64,000 nt of DNA from Thiomicrospira sp. ALE5 (lineage in GTDB: Bacteria; Pseudomonadota; Gammaproteobacteria; Thiomicrospirales; Thiomicrospiraceae): the NCBI RefSeq assembly GCF_900112445.1, contig NZ_FOYY01000003.1:434001-498000 (forward strand), read 5' to 3'. A program made the position numbers and the translations under genes. The notes beneath the pieces were generated by a model. It had not been told where the DNA came from, did no database searches, and was given only the letters and a program-made list of their open reading frames with translations. Below are positions 8,406 to 18,063 of the stretch, in pieces; position 1 is the stretch's first letter; each line of letters opens with the position of its first letter.

Positions 8406-9880
8406 CCAGGCTGAGCTGAGGAGATTGGTGTCACATCATCCGCGGGTTGAACCGCTTCAGGTGTTGGTTTTTTCGGCCACAAATAGGACCCCAAAATCAT
8501 ACCCGCGATAGCCATAAAGAAACCAATAAAGTGCGCAGGTAAGCTCTCTTCTAGGCCTGGGAACAGATATTCTAAACTTAACCAAGTGACCACACCCAAA
8601 GCAATCCCTAACAACGCACCGCCATTACTGGCTTTCTTCCAATATAGACCCGCTACTAAAGGCACAAATGCCACCACCAGGGTGACTTTGTAGGCATTTT
8701 CAACCATCTTATGAATAGAGGTTTCTTGTTCCAGCGACCAAAGCGTATAAATGGCGACCAGCAAGGCAAACGCAATCACCACACCACGGGTTAGCAATAA
8801 TAAATAACGATCGCTTAAGCCTTTGATGAAGTCTTTTAAGATGTTCTCAGAAATAATCACCGATGGCGCCAACATGGTTGCCGAGGCGGTAGACATAATC
8901 ACTGATAATAAGGCACCATAAAAAATAACCTGTGCATACAAGGGTAAATGTTCTTTCACCAAATATGGCAAGACTAACTGGGCATCTATCGCCATAAAGT
9001 GATTAACCAAGTCTGGATTAATTAAGAACGCCGAATAACCCAAGAAAATAGGCACAGCAGCAAACACCAAATAAATCAACCCGCCACTAATGGTACCCCA
9101 GGCCGCAATCGATTCATTCTTTGCCGTGTTTGCACGTTGAAACACGTCTTGTTGAGCAATTGAGCCCAAGCCCATTGTCAGCAACGCTGACATAAATGCC
9201 AGCATTGCAATGGTATTTAAATCAGGCATAAACACAAAACGTTCAGCCTGAGCCGCATGCTCAATGACCGGCATCACCCCACCAGTCATTCCAGACAAGT
9301 ACCAAGCGATAAATAGCAGGCCTAGTACAATCACAATCATCTGCACAAAGGTCGTTACCGCAACGGACCACATACCACCGAATAATGTGTAAATGAGTAC
9401 CACACCTGTGCCAATTAAAATGCCGTTAAAAACACTAATAGAACCATCTGACAGCACATTAAACACAATACCCAGCGCCATAATCTGTGCCGACACCCAA
9501 CCCAAATAGGACACTGCAATCGCCACTGATGCAATCAACTCAACATTACGATTGAAGCGAATGCGATAAAAGTCGCCAAGGGTTAACAGATTCATGCGAT
9601 AGAGTTTACGCGCTAGAAACACCCCAAACAATATTAAGCACAAGGCGGCCCCAAAGGGATCGGCAATAATGCCGCCTAGCCCATCTTGTAAAAACTCTGC
9701 TGGTACCCCTAACACCGTTTCAGCGCCAAACCAGATTGCAAACACCATCGCCGTTACCATCCATATAGGTAGACTGCGTCCGGCCGATACGTAATCGCCC
9801 ATATTTTTGACTTTAGTTGCGGCTAACAAACCAATCACAATAGCCACAAATAAATACAACGCCGTAAAGGTAATTAACAT
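8402..9880 (-). CDS. Sodium:solute symporter (SSS family)
   Basis: Integral membrane transporter of the sodium/solute symporter family (proline, pantothenate and related substrates). The 492-residue product has about 13 hydrophobic segments. Family blocks include VSAGRSLPIWMVTAMVFAIW, FGAETVLGVPAEF near residue 50, GDFYRIRFNRNVEL, LFGGMWSVAVTTFVQMIVI and, in the second half, GSIAQQDVFQRANTAKN. The substrate cannot be told from sequence. It is coupled to the downstream helicase gene by a 4-base overlap. The tRNA-Lys terminator (9962-9992) lies upstream, so it needs its own promoter. Confidence 0.88.
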   Translation of the reverse strand: MLITFTALYLFVAIVIGLLAATKVKNMGDYVSAGRSLPIWMVTAMVFAIWFGAETVLGVPAEFLQDGLGGIIADPFGAALCLILFGVFLARKLYRMNLLTLGDFYRIRFNRNVELIASVAIAVSYLGWVSAQIMALGIVFNVLSDGSISVFNGILIGTGVVLIYTLFGGMWSVAVTTFVQMIVIVLGLLFIAWYLSGMTGGVMPVIEHAAQAERFVFMPDLNTIAMLAFMSALLTMGLGSIAQQDVFQRANTAKNESIAAWGTISGGLIYLVFAAVPIFLGYSAFLINPDLVNHFMAIDAQLVLPYLVKEHLPLYAQVIFYGALLSVIMSTASATMLAPSVIISENILKDFIKGLSDRYLLLLTRGVVIAFALLVAIYTLWSLEQETSIHKMVENAYKVTLVVAFVPLVAGLYWKKASNGGALLGIALGVVTWLSLEYLFPGLEESLPAHFIGFFMAIAGMILGSYLWPKKPTPEAVQPADDVTPISSAQPG

Positions 9881-9961
9881 AGGATGATGCCCTCAGAAGC
9901 CTGCTGAAAACGGAAGTCCGGCCTAAATGTGAAATATAACAAAAAAATGACAATTTGAAGT

Positions 9962-9992
9962 AAAAAAAAACCCTATCCAAACATGGATAGGG
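9962..9992 (-). terminator. Intrinsic terminator downstream of tRNA-Lys
   Basis: On the minus strand CCCTATCC pairs perfectly with GGATAGGG across a 6-base loop and is followed by nine T. It lies 10 bases past the tRNA-Lys 3' end and would stop tRNA transcription before the symporter gene. Confidence 0.92.
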
Positions 9993-10002
9993 TCTTGAAA
10001 TG

Positions 10003-10078
10003 TGGTGGGTCGTGAGCGACTCGAACGCTCGACCAATTGGTTAAAAGCCAACTGCTCTACCAACTGAGCTAACGACCC
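10003..10078 (-). tRNA. tRNA-Lys (anticodon UUU)
   Basis: Read on the minus strand: acceptor arm GGGTCGT paired with ACGACCC, D-arm AGCTCAGTTGGTAGAGC, anticodon loop CTTTTAA giving UUU (Lys), T-loop TTCGAGT, and an encoded CCA end. Length is 76 bases. A lysine tRNA next to the tol-pal/queC cluster is also seen in Pseudomonas and E. coli relatives. The non-coding stretch 9881-10208 (328 bases) holds this gene, its promoter and its terminator; I see nothing else in it. Confidence 0.98.
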
Positions 10079-10095
10079 TCGTTGATATGGTGCGT

Positions 10096-10123
10096 ATTAT
10101 ACATTCCAACCTAGGAAGCGCAA
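10096..10123 (-). promoter_or_regulatory. Promoter of tRNA-Lys
   Basis: Minus strand TTGCGC, 16-base spacer, perfect TATAAT, about 17 bases upstream of the mature tRNA 5' end. It gives a very short 5' leader for RNase P to remove. Confidence 0.75.
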
Positions 10124-10208
10124 GCCTTTTCTTAACTTTTTGTGACATTTTTTTATTATGAAAAATACGAGAACCAGAGGACACAAAAAATCAATTACTT
10201 AACAAGAA

Positions 10209-10895
10209 TTAAGCTTGGTATCGCGTCGGATCATCCAGGCCTGCTTGAGAAAAACCCTGCTTGCGTAACCGACATGAATCACATAACCCACAAGCACGTC
10301 CTTGCTCATCAGCACTGTAACAAGACACTGTTTGACTGTAATCCACACCCAAACTAACGCCAAGTTTAATAATTTCGGCTTTTGACAACGCAATAAGTGG
10401 GGTTTGAACTACCACGCCATGACCTTCCACACCGGCTTTAGTCGCTAAATTAGCAAGAGATTGAAAAGCATCAATAAACTCTGGTCGACAATCAGGATAA
10501 CCTGAGTAGTCAACGGCATTGACACCCACAAATAAAGCATCGGCATCGAGAACTTCACACACCCCTAATGCATAGGCTAAAAATATTGTATTACGCGCAG
10601 GCACATAGGTAATGGGGATTTGATCGGTTACGCCGTCAACTGGCACCGATAAACTGTGGTCCGTTAAAGCAGAACCACCAATGCTACCTAAATCAATTGG
10701 CACGACTCGGTGTGACTTTGCGCCATATTGCATTGAAAGGTCTGCCGCCGCCGCCAGTTCCGCCGTATGACGTTGCCCATAAGCAAAGCTCAGCGTATGA
10801 CACTGGTAGCCTTCACTTCGTGCTAGTGCAAGCAAGGTGACAGAATCTAATCCACCTGATAACAAAATGACGGCGGTTTTATCTACCGTCGCCAT
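10209..10895 (-). CDS. queC: 7-cyano-7-deazaguanine synthase QueC
   Basis: ATP-dependent conversion of 7-carboxy-7-deazaguanine to preQ0 in queuosine biosynthesis. It has the PP-loop motif [10 protein letters not shown] near the N-terminus, [14 protein letters not shown], and the C-terminal zinc cysteines in [18 protein letters not shown]. Length is 228 residues, as usual. Its ATG overlaps the cpoB stop (TAATG), so it is translationally coupled to the Tol-Pal operon. queE, often found between cpoB and queC, is absent here; queD is at 24465. Confidence 0.96.
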   Translation of the reverse strand: MATVDKTAVILLSGGLDSVTLLALARSEGYQCHTLSFAYGQRHTAELAAAADLSMQYGAKSHRVVPIDLGSIGGSALTDHSLSVPVDGVTDQIPITYVPARNTIFLAYALGVCEVLDADALFVGVNAVDYSGYPDCRPEFIDAFQSLANLATKAGVEGHGVVVQTPLIALSKAEIIKLGVSLGVDYSQTVSCYSADEQGRACGLCDSCRLRKQGFSQAGLDDPTRYQA

Positions 10896-11749
10896 TAGTT
10901 TAGCACCTGCAGGCGCGTCAGGCGTTCTTGAGCACTCTGTGCCGTCCGGCTTTGCGGAAATGATTCAAGCACACGATTGTAAAACTCAACCGCTTGGTCT
11001 AGGTTATTCAACCCGACTAAACTATCACCACCACGTAATAGTGCATTTTGTAATCGAGAATGATCATTAAAGTCGTTAATAATCACCTCAAAAGCTTGCA
11101 ACGCTTGGCCAAAGTCTTGCTGAATCAACCAAGATTCACCCAACCAATAATACGCATCTGCGGTTAAATTTTCACTTGGATAACGCTCAATAAACGCCAT
11201 TAAGGCTTGCTGTGCCGCCTCATAGTCGCCTGTTCCTAAAAGCGCAAAAGCCTGATCGTATTCCTGCTGCATTGAATCTGTTGCAGAAGGCATCTCACCC
11301 ATTGAATCACCCGATTCCACTGGGCTAGGCTGCCCAAGAACAAAACCCTCCCTAACATCAGCAGAGTCATCCGTTAAAGAAGAATCAGATACGGCCAAGT
11401 CAGTCCCCCACTCCTCGACAGCAGACATTCGCTTGTCGTCAACCCTATCATGATTCTTAACAACTGAACCAGCAAGTTCTAATTTTGTTTCGAGTTCAGC
11501 TAATCTCTGACTAGACTGCTCGATGTGGCGTTCAAGTTGGCGCTGTAACTGCTGATTTTGAAACAACAAACGATCAAGACGATCTTGTATTTCAGCAAGT
11601 TCATTAGCTTGAAAATCTAGGCGTTGACCTAATTGAATTGTAATGGGATTGTTAGTAATCTGTTCAAGGCGCTCAACGCGTTGATCCAACGTCTGGGCTA
11701 ACACCCAAGTTGGCGTTATCAAACCTACTACCACTATCCACTTATGCAT
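10895..11749 (-). CDS. cpoB: Tol-Pal cell division coordinator CpoB (YbgF)
   Basis: Periplasmic partner of TolA that coordinates peptidoglycan synthesis with outer-membrane constriction. There is an N-terminal signal peptide (cleavage after WVLAQ), then a coiled coil at about residues 20-95 ([18 protein letters not shown]), a low-complexity acidic linker, and C-terminal TPR repeats from about residue 165 ([31 protein letters not shown]). Length is 284 residues. It follows pal by 8 bases and overlaps queC by one base. Confidence 0.94.
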   Translation of the reverse strand: MHKWIVVVGLITPTWVLAQTLDQRVERLEQITNNPITIQLGQRLDFQANELAEIQDRLDRLLFQNQQLQRQLERHIEQSSQRLAELETKLELAGSVVKNHDRVDDKRMSAVEEWGTDLAVSDSSLTDDSADVREGFVLGQPSPVESGDSMGEMPSATDSMQQEYDQAFALLGTGDYEAAQQALMAFIERYPSENLTADAYYWLGESWLIQQDFGQALQAFEVIINDFNDHSRLQNALLRGGDSLVGLNNLDQAVEFYNRVLESFPQSRTAQSAQERLTRLQVLN

Positions 11750-11757
11750 AACAACCT

Positions 11758-12333
11758 CTATCTAAAATTCAATTCAACGCGACGGTTCATGGAATAGGCT
11801 TCTTCACTTTGACCAAATACAGCTGGACGCTCTTCTCCAAATGAAATGGCCATCAATCTGTTCTCTGCAATACCATAGGCCTTCATGACATCCAATACGG
11901 CAATAGCTCGTCGCTCGCCCAACGCAAGATTATATGCTGGACTGCCACGCTCATCGGTATGACCTTCAAGCTTAACTGTTAACCCTGGGTCATTAAGCAT
12001 CACATCAGCATAATAACGTAACACCGCCATAGAAGATTCATCTACCGAGTATTGGTCAAATCCAAAATAAACAATCGGCTCCATCTCTGCAGTAATTTCG
12101 TCAGGCAGCAGGCCTGGTATTTGACCATCAGTTAGATCCAACGCCTCGAAGCCAGCCTCGCCTTCTAGAGGTACGACTTCAATACCTCGATTCTCTAATA
12201 GCCCCCCTCCATCACGTCTATCGTCTGCTACAACAGGCGCTGGCTCATCAGATAAATCTACTTCTGGAAGCGTTGTACACGCCACCATCGTAAATGCAAC
12301 AAGTGAAATTGAAAGTAACTTTACGCTATTCAT
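11758..12333 (-). CDS. pal: Peptidoglycan-associated lipoprotein Pal
   Basis: Outer-membrane lipoprotein that binds peptidoglycan and anchors the Tol system. I start it at 12333 (191 residues), because MNSVKLLSISLVAFTMVAC is a lipoprotein signal ending in the lipidated Cys. The longer frame from 12402 would run into tolB and put 23 residues ahead of the signal. The C-terminal OmpA-like domain has IVYFGFDQYSV, LEGHTDERGSPAYNLALGER and SFGEERP. It is in the tolQRAB-pal-cpoB operon. Confidence 0.96.
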   Translation of the reverse strand: MNSVKLLSISLVAFTMVACTTLPEVDLSDEPAPVVADDRRDGGGLLENRGIEVVPLEGEAGFEALDLTDGQIPGLLPDEITAEMEPIVYFGFDQYSVDESSMAVLRYYADVMLNDPGLTVKLEGHTDERGSPAYNLALGERRAIAVLDVMKAYGIAENRLMAISFGEERPAVFGQSEEAYSMNRRVELNFR

Positions 12334-12365
12334 ATTTATAAGTCCCAATTGAAAAAGGCTAAAAT

Positions 12366-13694
12366 TTATTGCATTCGAGGCGGTGTCAGGTAAGGCCCCC
12401 ATGCAGGCTCTCGAACTTGACCGTCTTGAACACGCAATACTTGTGAAGCGCGCCCATCAACAGAAATAACAGCTAATTCTCCACGCCCCCTGTTATTTGT
12501 TGCATAAACAAGCATATCACTGTTTGGAGCAAAGCTAGGCGACTCAGCCAAGCTCGTCCGGGTTACTTGTCTAAAATCTCCATTAGTAAGATCCATAATG
12601 CCAATATTAAAACCGTTATTTGCGTGTACCATGGCAAGGTGGCGCCCATTAGGTGATACCATTGGACTGGCGTTATAACGCCCCTCAAAAGACACGCGTG
12701 TAATGACATTCGTTGCTAAGTCTAACTTAAAGATCTGAGGTTGCCCTCGCCGATCGGAGTTAAAATAGAGCGCAGCTCCGTCAGGACTCCAACTTGGCTC
12801 AGTATCAATGGCGGGGTGATTGGTTAATTGCCGCAACTGTCGATTAGCCATATTCATCACATACAAGTTTGCACTGCCATCTTTTGACAGCGTCATCGCT
12901 AATTGACGCCCATCTGGTGACCAAACAGGTGTACTGTTGATCCCTGTAAACTCTGCAATCACTTCGCGAGAACGGCCATCAAGACTTTGTAACACGATAA
13001 TAGATCGACCTGCCTCAAAAGATACATAGGCAATCTGACGACCGTCAGGCGACCAGCGTGGCGACATAATCGGCATACGGCTGCGCAATACTGTTCGAGG
13101 ATTATGGCCATCTGAATCAGACACATCGAGTGAATAGCTGCGTTCATTACCTTCTTCACGGACAGTGACATAGGCTAATCGAGTATTAAAAGCCCCCCAA
13201 ACACCCGTTAATTCATGATATAACTCATCAGAAATCTGGTGCGCAGCTTGTCTCAAACGATTTGCTGGCACTTGCTGGTAACGTTTGGCAAGAACCTGTT
13301 GACGACGTAATACATCAACTAAACGCACATCGATATCATAACTACCGTCTGGACGTAAGATAAGTTGCCCCATTATTAAATGATCAACGTCTAAACGCTG
13401 CCACTGCTCAAATACAACAGCCTCGAATGCTGTTGGACGCTGTGGCAATCGGTTGGTAGCGACCGGGGCAAAACGCCCGCTACGACGTAGGTTATTCTGG
13501 ATGATTTCTCCAACATCCTGTGGCGCTGCACCACGCCCCTCTACATTAAAAGGCACGACCGCAACGGGAATAGCGTTTTCAAAACCTTCGGTAATTTCTA
13601 TAACCAAATTCGCTTGGACAAACTGGCTCGCCATTAACATAACCAGGCCTGCTGTCCAGCTTGCAAACTTATATCGCACAGCGTTATAACGCAT
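12366..13694 (-). CDS. tolB: Tol-Pal system periplasmic protein TolB
   Basis: Periplasmic beta-propeller that shuttles between Pal and TolA during cell division. The 442-residue product has a signal peptide (ending FVQANLVIEIT), an N-terminal alpha/beta domain with AVVPFN, then repeated propeller blades containing SPRWSPDGRQIAYVSF, TPVWSPDGRQLAMTLS, EPSWSPDGAALYFNSD and SPMVSPNGRHLAM. Length matches the family (about 430). AGAGGT precedes the ATG. A 31-base gap separates it from tolA. Confidence 0.97.
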   Translation of the reverse strand: MRYNAVRYKFASWTAGLVMLMASQFVQANLVIEITEGFENAIPVAVVPFNVEGRGAAPQDVGEIIQNNLRRSGRFAPVATNRLPQRPTAFEAVVFEQWQRLDVDHLIMGQLILRPDGSYDIDVRLVDVLRRQQVLAKRYQQVPANRLRQAAHQISDELYHELTGVWGAFNTRLAYVTVREEGNERSYSLDVSDSDGHNPRTVLRSRMPIMSPRWSPDGRQIAYVSFEAGRSIIVLQSLDGRSREVIAEFTGINSTPVWSPDGRQLAMTLSKDGSANLYVMNMANRQLRQLTNHPAIDTEPSWSPDGAALYFNSDRRGQPQIFKLDLATNVITRVSFEGRYNASPMVSPNGRHLAMVHANNGFNIGIMDLTNGDFRQVTRTSLAESPSFAPNSDMLVYATNNRGRGELAVISVDGRASQVLRVQDGQVREPAWGPYLTPPRMQ

Positions 13695-13725
13695 AAATCA
13701 GTACCTCTGATTAATTATTAGGATG

Positions 13726-14736
13726 TTAGGGTTTAAACACGAATCGAATAGTACGCTCATAAACCTCTGGCACAGGCGCTTGAGGCAAGGGAGAAGCACG
13801 TAATACGGCACGCTCGGCCGCTTGTTTAAACTGCTCCGTTGCCGGTGCATTACACCGCTCAGTTCTGACACTCACTACGCTGCCATCTCGCTCTTGCACT
13901 ATGACAAGCTCGCATTGAGCGTCTGATGATATATCAGCAGGTGTTCGCCAATTTTCACGCACCTTAGCCGTGATGGAGGAAACATAACTTTGACGCAAAT
14001 TCCTAATTTCTCGCTGCCTAGCGGCTTCTCGCTGTCGCGCCTCTTCTTCAGCAATGGCGGCTTGCCGTGCTCGTTCTGCTTCTTGCTGACGAGCTTGCTC
14101 AGCAAGTTCAAGCTGACGTTGCTCTTCTCTTACTCGCTCTGCTTCAGCTTGTTTTTGCAGCTCAGTCAACTCAGCTAGCCGACGTTCTTCGGCCTGGCGT
14201 TGGCGTTCTGCTTGTTGCGCCGTTTCACGCGCTTGTTGTTCAGCGCGAGCACGCTCTTGCTCGGCTCTAGCACGTTGCTGCTCTGCTTGTGCCGCAACAC
14301 GTCTCGCTTCTTCAGCGCGACGTTGCTCGGCTTCAGCACGCTGACGCTCGGCTGCAATCCTTTGGCGTTCCTGTTCCGCTTCACGCCGAGCTTGGTCTGC
14401 ACGACGAGATTCCTCTTCTTGCTGGCGTTGAAGTTGTGCAATACGTTGTTCACGTTCTTGCGCTTCAGCTAATTGACGTGCTTGTTCTGCCTGGCGTTGC
14501 GTCTCTTGCTCACGAATGCGTTCAAGCTGCTGATCAATTAATGCCTGATCCACTGTCATCGTAGTTAGGGGCATCTGAGGCGCCACTTTCGGTTCGATAA
14601 GTGCTGGCCCAGCGTCTTCTACCGCAATAACAATTGGTTTAGACCAGAAATTGCCGATTAAAAATACAGCAATAACTGCATGAAAAGTAATCGCAAGTCC
14701 AACAGCATAAGGATGACGCTTAATAAAACCAATCAC
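13726..14736 (-). CDS. tolA: Tol-Pal energy-transducing protein TolA
   Basis: Inner-membrane protein that spans the periplasm and transmits proton-motive force from TolQR to Pal/TolB. There is one N-terminal transmembrane helix (AVGLAITFHAVIAVFLIGNF), a long Gln/Glu/Ala/Arg coiled coil at about residues 65-250, and a C-terminal domain with YVSSITAKVRENWRTP and CELVIVQERDGSV. It starts with GTG inside the tolR stop (GTGA overlap), so it is translationally coupled. Length is 336 residues. Several long plus-strand frames opposite the repetitive coiled-coil region are artefacts. Confidence 0.95.
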   Translation of the reverse strand: MIGFIKRHPYAVGLAITFHAVIAVFLIGNFWSKPIVIAVEDAGPALIEPKVAPQMPLTTMTVDQALIDQQLERIREQETQRQAEQARQLAEAQEREQRIAQLQRQQEEESRRADQARREAEQERQRIAAERQRAEAEQRRAEEARRVAAQAEQQRARAEQERARAEQQARETAQQAERQRQAEERRLAELTELQKQAEAERVREEQRQLELAEQARQQEAERARQAAIAEEEARQREAARQREIRNLRQSYVSSITAKVRENWRTPADISSDAQCELVIVQERDGSVVSVRTERCNAPATEQFKQAAERAVLRASPLPQAPVPEVYERTIRFVFKP

Positions 14737-15185
14737 GCCTCTTCCTCCGGTTGTGTCATCAGCGATACATTGGGCACAGCATTATTTTTAAGCAATACAA
14801 ATAAATGAACTACCCGACCGTAGGGTGCCTCACGATCGCCTTCAATAATAACGGAGAACTCTTCATTTAACTGACTACGTGCAACCACCTCAGCAACTAA
14901 CAGGGACAATTCGGCCGCCGTCAGGTGCTCATTCGGATTTTCGCTGGTATGGTATAAACCATCACGTGTCACCGTGATGATAAACGGTGGCGTGAGCTGT
15001 ACAGATTCAACCGATGGATCTACTTCGGGTGTGCCAGGTAGATCTACAGTGATCGCTTGATGTACTAATGGTGCACTTATCATAAAAATAATTAACAACA
15101 CCAAGGTCACATCAATGTAAGGAACGACGTTTATTTCCGCCATTAAACGTTTTTTATCACGACTGGACCGTAAACTAGAGTTCAC
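14733..15185 (-). CDS. tolR: Tol-Pal proton-channel subunit TolR
   Basis: ExbD/TolR family subunit that forms the proton channel with TolQ. It has a single N-terminal transmembrane helix with the essential Asp in EINVVPYIDVTLVLLIIFM (Asp near residue 25), then a periplasmic domain ending in the Tol/Exb-type block VIIEGDREAPYGRVVHLFVL. The start is GTG at 15185, supported by AAGGAG about 7 bases upstream; the next ATG would remove most of the cytosolic N-terminus. Length is 150 residues. Confidence 0.95.
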   Translation of the reverse strand: MNSSLRSSRDKKRLMAEINVVPYIDVTLVLLIIFMISAPLVHQAITVDLPGTPEVDPSVESVQLTPPFIITVTRDGLYHTSENPNEHLTAAELSLLVAEVVARSQLNEEFSVIIEGDREAPYGRVVHLFVLLKNNAVPNVSLMTQPEEEA

Positions 15186-15197
15186 TGACCGCTCCTT

Positions 15198-15875
15198 CTA
15201 GCTCGCATGAGCTTGTCGTTGTAGGATAGCCAAAAACTCTTCAGCAAAGTGCTCATACTCACTCAAAAGTCTATCGGCACGATTAGTTAGACTATTATAG
15301 TAAATAACCGCAGGTATCGCAGCAAACAGCCCCATTCCAGTCGCAAGTAGCGCCTCTGCAATCCCTGGCGCAATAGCGGCCAGCGTCATACTAGGTGAAT
15401 CGCCTAGAGCTTGAAATGCATGAATAACACCAATTACCGTTCCAAATAAACCTATATAAGGCGCAGATGACCCCACAGTTGCTAAGTAGGATAGACGATG
15501 CTCAAGACGTTCCGTTTCACGACCTAACGCAATCTTCATCGCCCTGTGGCTAGCCGACATTAAATCATTGGCATCTTGTACACCTTGGTTTTTAAGTCGC
15601 ACAAACTCCTGAAAGCCGGCTTCAAATAAACGCTCTAGCCCTTTTAATTCAGCAGGATCTTTTTGCGCAGCTTGGCGATACAGTTGGCCTAAGTCCTCAG
15701 AATCCCAGAAAATCGTTTCAAACTCAGTCATCCATCGCTTCGCTTTACGCATTTGATGCGACTTAGCTAAAGCAATCGCCCATGCAGAGATTGACATGAA
15801 TACCAAAATGGCCATGACCAATTGTACAATTGGACTGGCCATTAACATTAAATCAATAATCGAATGATCACCCAT
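15198..15875 (-). CDS. tolQ: Tol-Pal proton-channel subunit TolQ
   Basis: ExbB/TolQ family inner-membrane protein that energises TolA with TolR. There are three transmembrane segments: near residues 15-38, then GSSAPYIGLFGTVIGVIHAF, then APGIAEALLATGMGLFAAIP. The latter two carry the conserved Thr and small residues of the proton path. Length is 225 residues. It begins 4 bases after the ruvB stop. The thioesterase gene ybgC, usually the first gene of this operon, is missing here. Confidence 0.96.
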   Translation of the reverse strand: MGDHSIIDLMLMASPIVQLVMAILVFMSISAWAIALAKSHQMRKAKRWMTEFETIFWDSEDLGQLYRQAAQKDPAELKGLERLFEAGFQEFVRLKNQGVQDANDLMSASHRAMKIALGRETERLEHRLSYLATVGSSAPYIGLFGTVIGVIHAFQALGDSPSMTLAAIAPGIAEALLATGMGLFAAIPAVIYYNSLTNRADRLLSEYEHFAEEFLAILQRQAHAS

Positions 15876-15879
15876 TCAG

Positions 15880-16890
15880 CTAATCCTTTTCTTTTGCTGC
15901 AATATTAAGATGTTGATAAGCCCTTGTTGTCGCAACACGGCCTCTTGGCGTTCTAATCATAAATCCCTGCTGTACCAGATAAGGTTCAATAACGTCTTCA
16001 ATGGTACCACGCTCTTCACCTACAGCCGCTGCCATACTTTCAATACCGACAGGGCCACCATCAAAATGTGCGATGATTTTCTCTAATAGTCGTCGATCCA
16101 TCTTGTCCAATCCCATTGGATCAACTTCAAGCAAATTTAACGCGGCACTGGCGATGGCTTGAGTAATCACACCATTACCTTCGACCTGTGCAAAATCACG
16201 AACCCGTCTAAGTAAACGATTTGCGATACGCGGCGTTCCACGTGACCGTTTAGCTACCTCTGTCGCACCCAGCTGTTCACAGGCTACACCCAAAATATTG
16301 GCTGAACGCGAAACGATCTGAGTTAACTCTGCTTCATTGTAAAATTCAAGTCGCTGCACAATACCAAAGCGATCACGCAATGGTGAAGTTAGCAGGCCTG
16401 CTCGCGTCGTTGCACCTACTAATGTAAAAGGCGGTAAGTCAATTTTTACGCTATGGGCTGCCGGACCATCCCCAATCACAATATCCAACTGAAAATCTTC
16501 CATGGCAGGATATAAAATTTCTTCCACCACTGGGCTCAAACGATGTATTTCATCAACAAACAATACATCATGCGGTTCTAAACGCGTTAATATAGCCGCT
16601 AAATCGCCAGGCTTATCCAGCACAGGCCCCGATGTTTGACGTAATGTCGCGCCCATTTCTTGGGCAACAATGTTAGCCAGAGTTGTCTTACCCAAGCCTG
16701 GTGGGCCATACAATAAGACATGATCCAAATGTTCACGACGCATTTTTGCCGCGTCAATAAACATACTGAGCTGCTCTCGTACCGCCGTTTGCCCAATATA
16801 GTCCTGCATAAACTGCGGTCGAATTTTAGGCATTGCATACAGATCGTCGTCCTGTTCTTGGCTACCTATAATGCGATCTGTTTCAATCAT
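15880..16890 (-). CDS. ruvB: Holliday junction branch migration ATPase RuvB
   Basis: Hexameric AAA+ motor driving branch migration with RuvA. Motifs are Walker [15 protein letters not shown], Walker [14 protein letters not shown], sensor [20 protein letters not shown], and a C-terminal winged helix ([20 protein letters not shown], then RTPRGR). Length is 336 residues, standard. It overlaps ruvA by 4 bases (ATGA). One CAGGCCTG copy encodes the AGL of the invariant sensor block. Confidence 0.98.
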   Translation of the reverse strand: MIETDRIIGSQEQDDDLYAMPKIRPQFMQDYIGQTAVREQLSMFIDAAKMRREHLDHVLLYGPPGLGKTTLANIVAQEMGATLRQTSGPVLDKPGDLAAILTRLEPHDVLFVDEIHRLSPVVEEILYPAMEDFQLDIVIGDGPAAHSVKIDLPPFTLVGATTRAGLLTSPLRDRFGIVQRLEFYNEAELTQIVSRSANILGVACEQLGATEVAKRSRGTPRIANRLLRRVRDFAQVEGNGVITQAIASAALNLLEVDPMGLDKMDRRLLEKIIAHFDGGPVGIESMAAAVGEERGTIEDVIEPYLVQQGFMIRTPRGRVATTRAYQHLNIAAKEKD

Positions 16891-17501
16891 AGTCTAACCT
16901 GTAATAACGCCTGCTTAATTACCTGCTCAAGTGACAACGAATCATCATAGGTTTTATTAACCCAGGATTCCGCCTGGGCTTCTTTATACCCTAAAGAAAC
17001 CAAAGCTGCAATAGCCGATTGCTTGGTTAAATTTGAGCCTTGATATGAAGAGGCTGTATCACCTGACTGCGATGTGGCTTGCAAACTGCTGCCAAAGACT
17101 TTTTGCAGCCGATCACGCATTTCAATGACCATTCGCTCAGCAGTTTTTTTGCCAATACCCGGTACCTTAGCAAGCGCTATCGTGTCAGCCGTATGGATAT
17201 AATGATTAAAATCTTGAACAGAATAGGTTGATAAGACTGCAAGGGCCATTTTGGTGCCTATACCGGACACCTTGACCAACTCGCGAAATAACTGACGTTC
17301 TGAGTCTGTTGCAAAACCATAAAGGAGCATGGCATCTTCACGCACATGCAAATGCGTCAATACCTTGACCTGCACTTGCCCTTCCGGTAGTGCATAAAAG
17401 GTAGACATGGGCGCCTCTAATTCGTACCCCACACCATTGACATCGAGTAATAATAAAGGCGGTTGTTTTGCGACAAGCGTACCATGTAAAAAGCCGATCA
17501 T
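16887..17501 (-). CDS. ruvA: Holliday junction DNA-binding protein RuvA
   Basis: Tetrameric junction-binding partner of RuvB. I start it at the ATG at 17501 (204 residues, [19 protein letters not shown]), which matches the conserved N-terminus. The longer frame from 17573 would overlap ruvC and add 24 unrelated residues. It has an OB-fold N-domain, helix-hairpin-helix motifs ([17 protein letters not shown] and [19 protein letters not shown]) and a C-terminal domain III ([19 protein letters not shown]). Operon order is ruvC-ruvA-ruvB. Confidence 0.97.
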   Translation of the reverse strand: MIGFLHGTLVAKQPPLLLLDVNGVGYELEAPMSTFYALPEGQVQVKVLTHLHVREDAMLLYGFATDSERQLFRELVKVSGIGTKMALAVLSTYSVQDFNHYIHTADTIALAKVPGIGKKTAERMVIEMRDRLQKVFGSSLQATSQSGDTASSYQGSNLTKQSAIAALVSLGYKEAQAESWVNKTYDDSLSLEQVIKQALLQVRL

Positions 17502-17532
17502 TTCATACCCTATTTGGTGTTGGATAACGCCA

Positions 17533-18063
17533 TTATTTAAAATGCGTGCCTTTTGACAAACTCGCTGGATCAATTCCCAGTGTTAAATAGCGGTCATGAC
17601 ACAAAGCACAGGCTAAGGCATCGGCCGCATCTTCTTGCGGAACTTCAGTTAAACGTAATAACTGCTTCACCATAAACTGCACAGCATCTTTTCCAGCATG
17701 ACCCTGACCAACAATCGTGCTTTTAACTTGTGTTGGGGTATATTCAATAATATCGCGAGACTGCAAAGCCGCTGCGCATAGAATTACACCTCGCGCTTGC
17801 CCAAGCTTAATGGCCGAACTCGGGTTTTTATGAACAAAGACTTTTTCAACCGCTACAAAATGGGGGTCATAACGCTCGATCAATTCTCCAATTGATTGAA
17901 AAATACGCGTCAAACGTTCAGTGCCAGCAAATTTTTCGACTCGAATCACCCCGCTAGCCAAATATTTTGGATGGTATCGACCGGATTCTATTACGCCAAA
18001 CCCAGTTTTGCGTGAACCAGGGTCTATCCCCAAAATTCGATGACTTGGCCGGTTACTTGGCAT
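17533..18063 (-). CDS. ruvC: Crossover junction endonuclease RuvC
   Basis: Resolves Holliday junctions as a dimer. The four acidic active-site residues are visible in LGIDPGSRKTG (Asp), VAVEKVFVHKN (Glu), and the C-terminal HAGKDAVQ and EDAADALACALCH segments (Asp, Asp). Length is 176 residues, typical. Its ATG overlaps the yebC stop by one base (TAATG), so translation is coupled. Confidence 0.97.
   Translation of the reverse strand: MPSNRPSHRILGIDPGSRKTGFGVIESGRYHPKYLASGVIRVEKFAGTERLTRIFQSIGELIERYDPHFVAVEKVFVHKNPSSAIKLGQARGVILCAAALQSRDIIEYTPTQVKSTIVGQGHAGKDAVQFMVKQLLRLTEVPQEDAADALACALCHDRYLTLGIDPASLSKGTHFK

Noticed and set aside
8552-8559. Near-copies of the palindrome (TAGGCCTG here; also AAGGCCTG near 23865 and GTAGGCCTGA near 58868)
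   Set aside because: Excluded from the count of 26 because they differ from CAGGCCTG in one arm; they may be decayed or nascent copies.
13990-14564. Several long plus-strand reading frames opposite tolA
   Set aside because: They mirror the repetitive Gln/Glu/Ala/Arg codons of the TolA coiled coil, have no ribosome sites and resemble no protein; tolA is well supported on the other strand.
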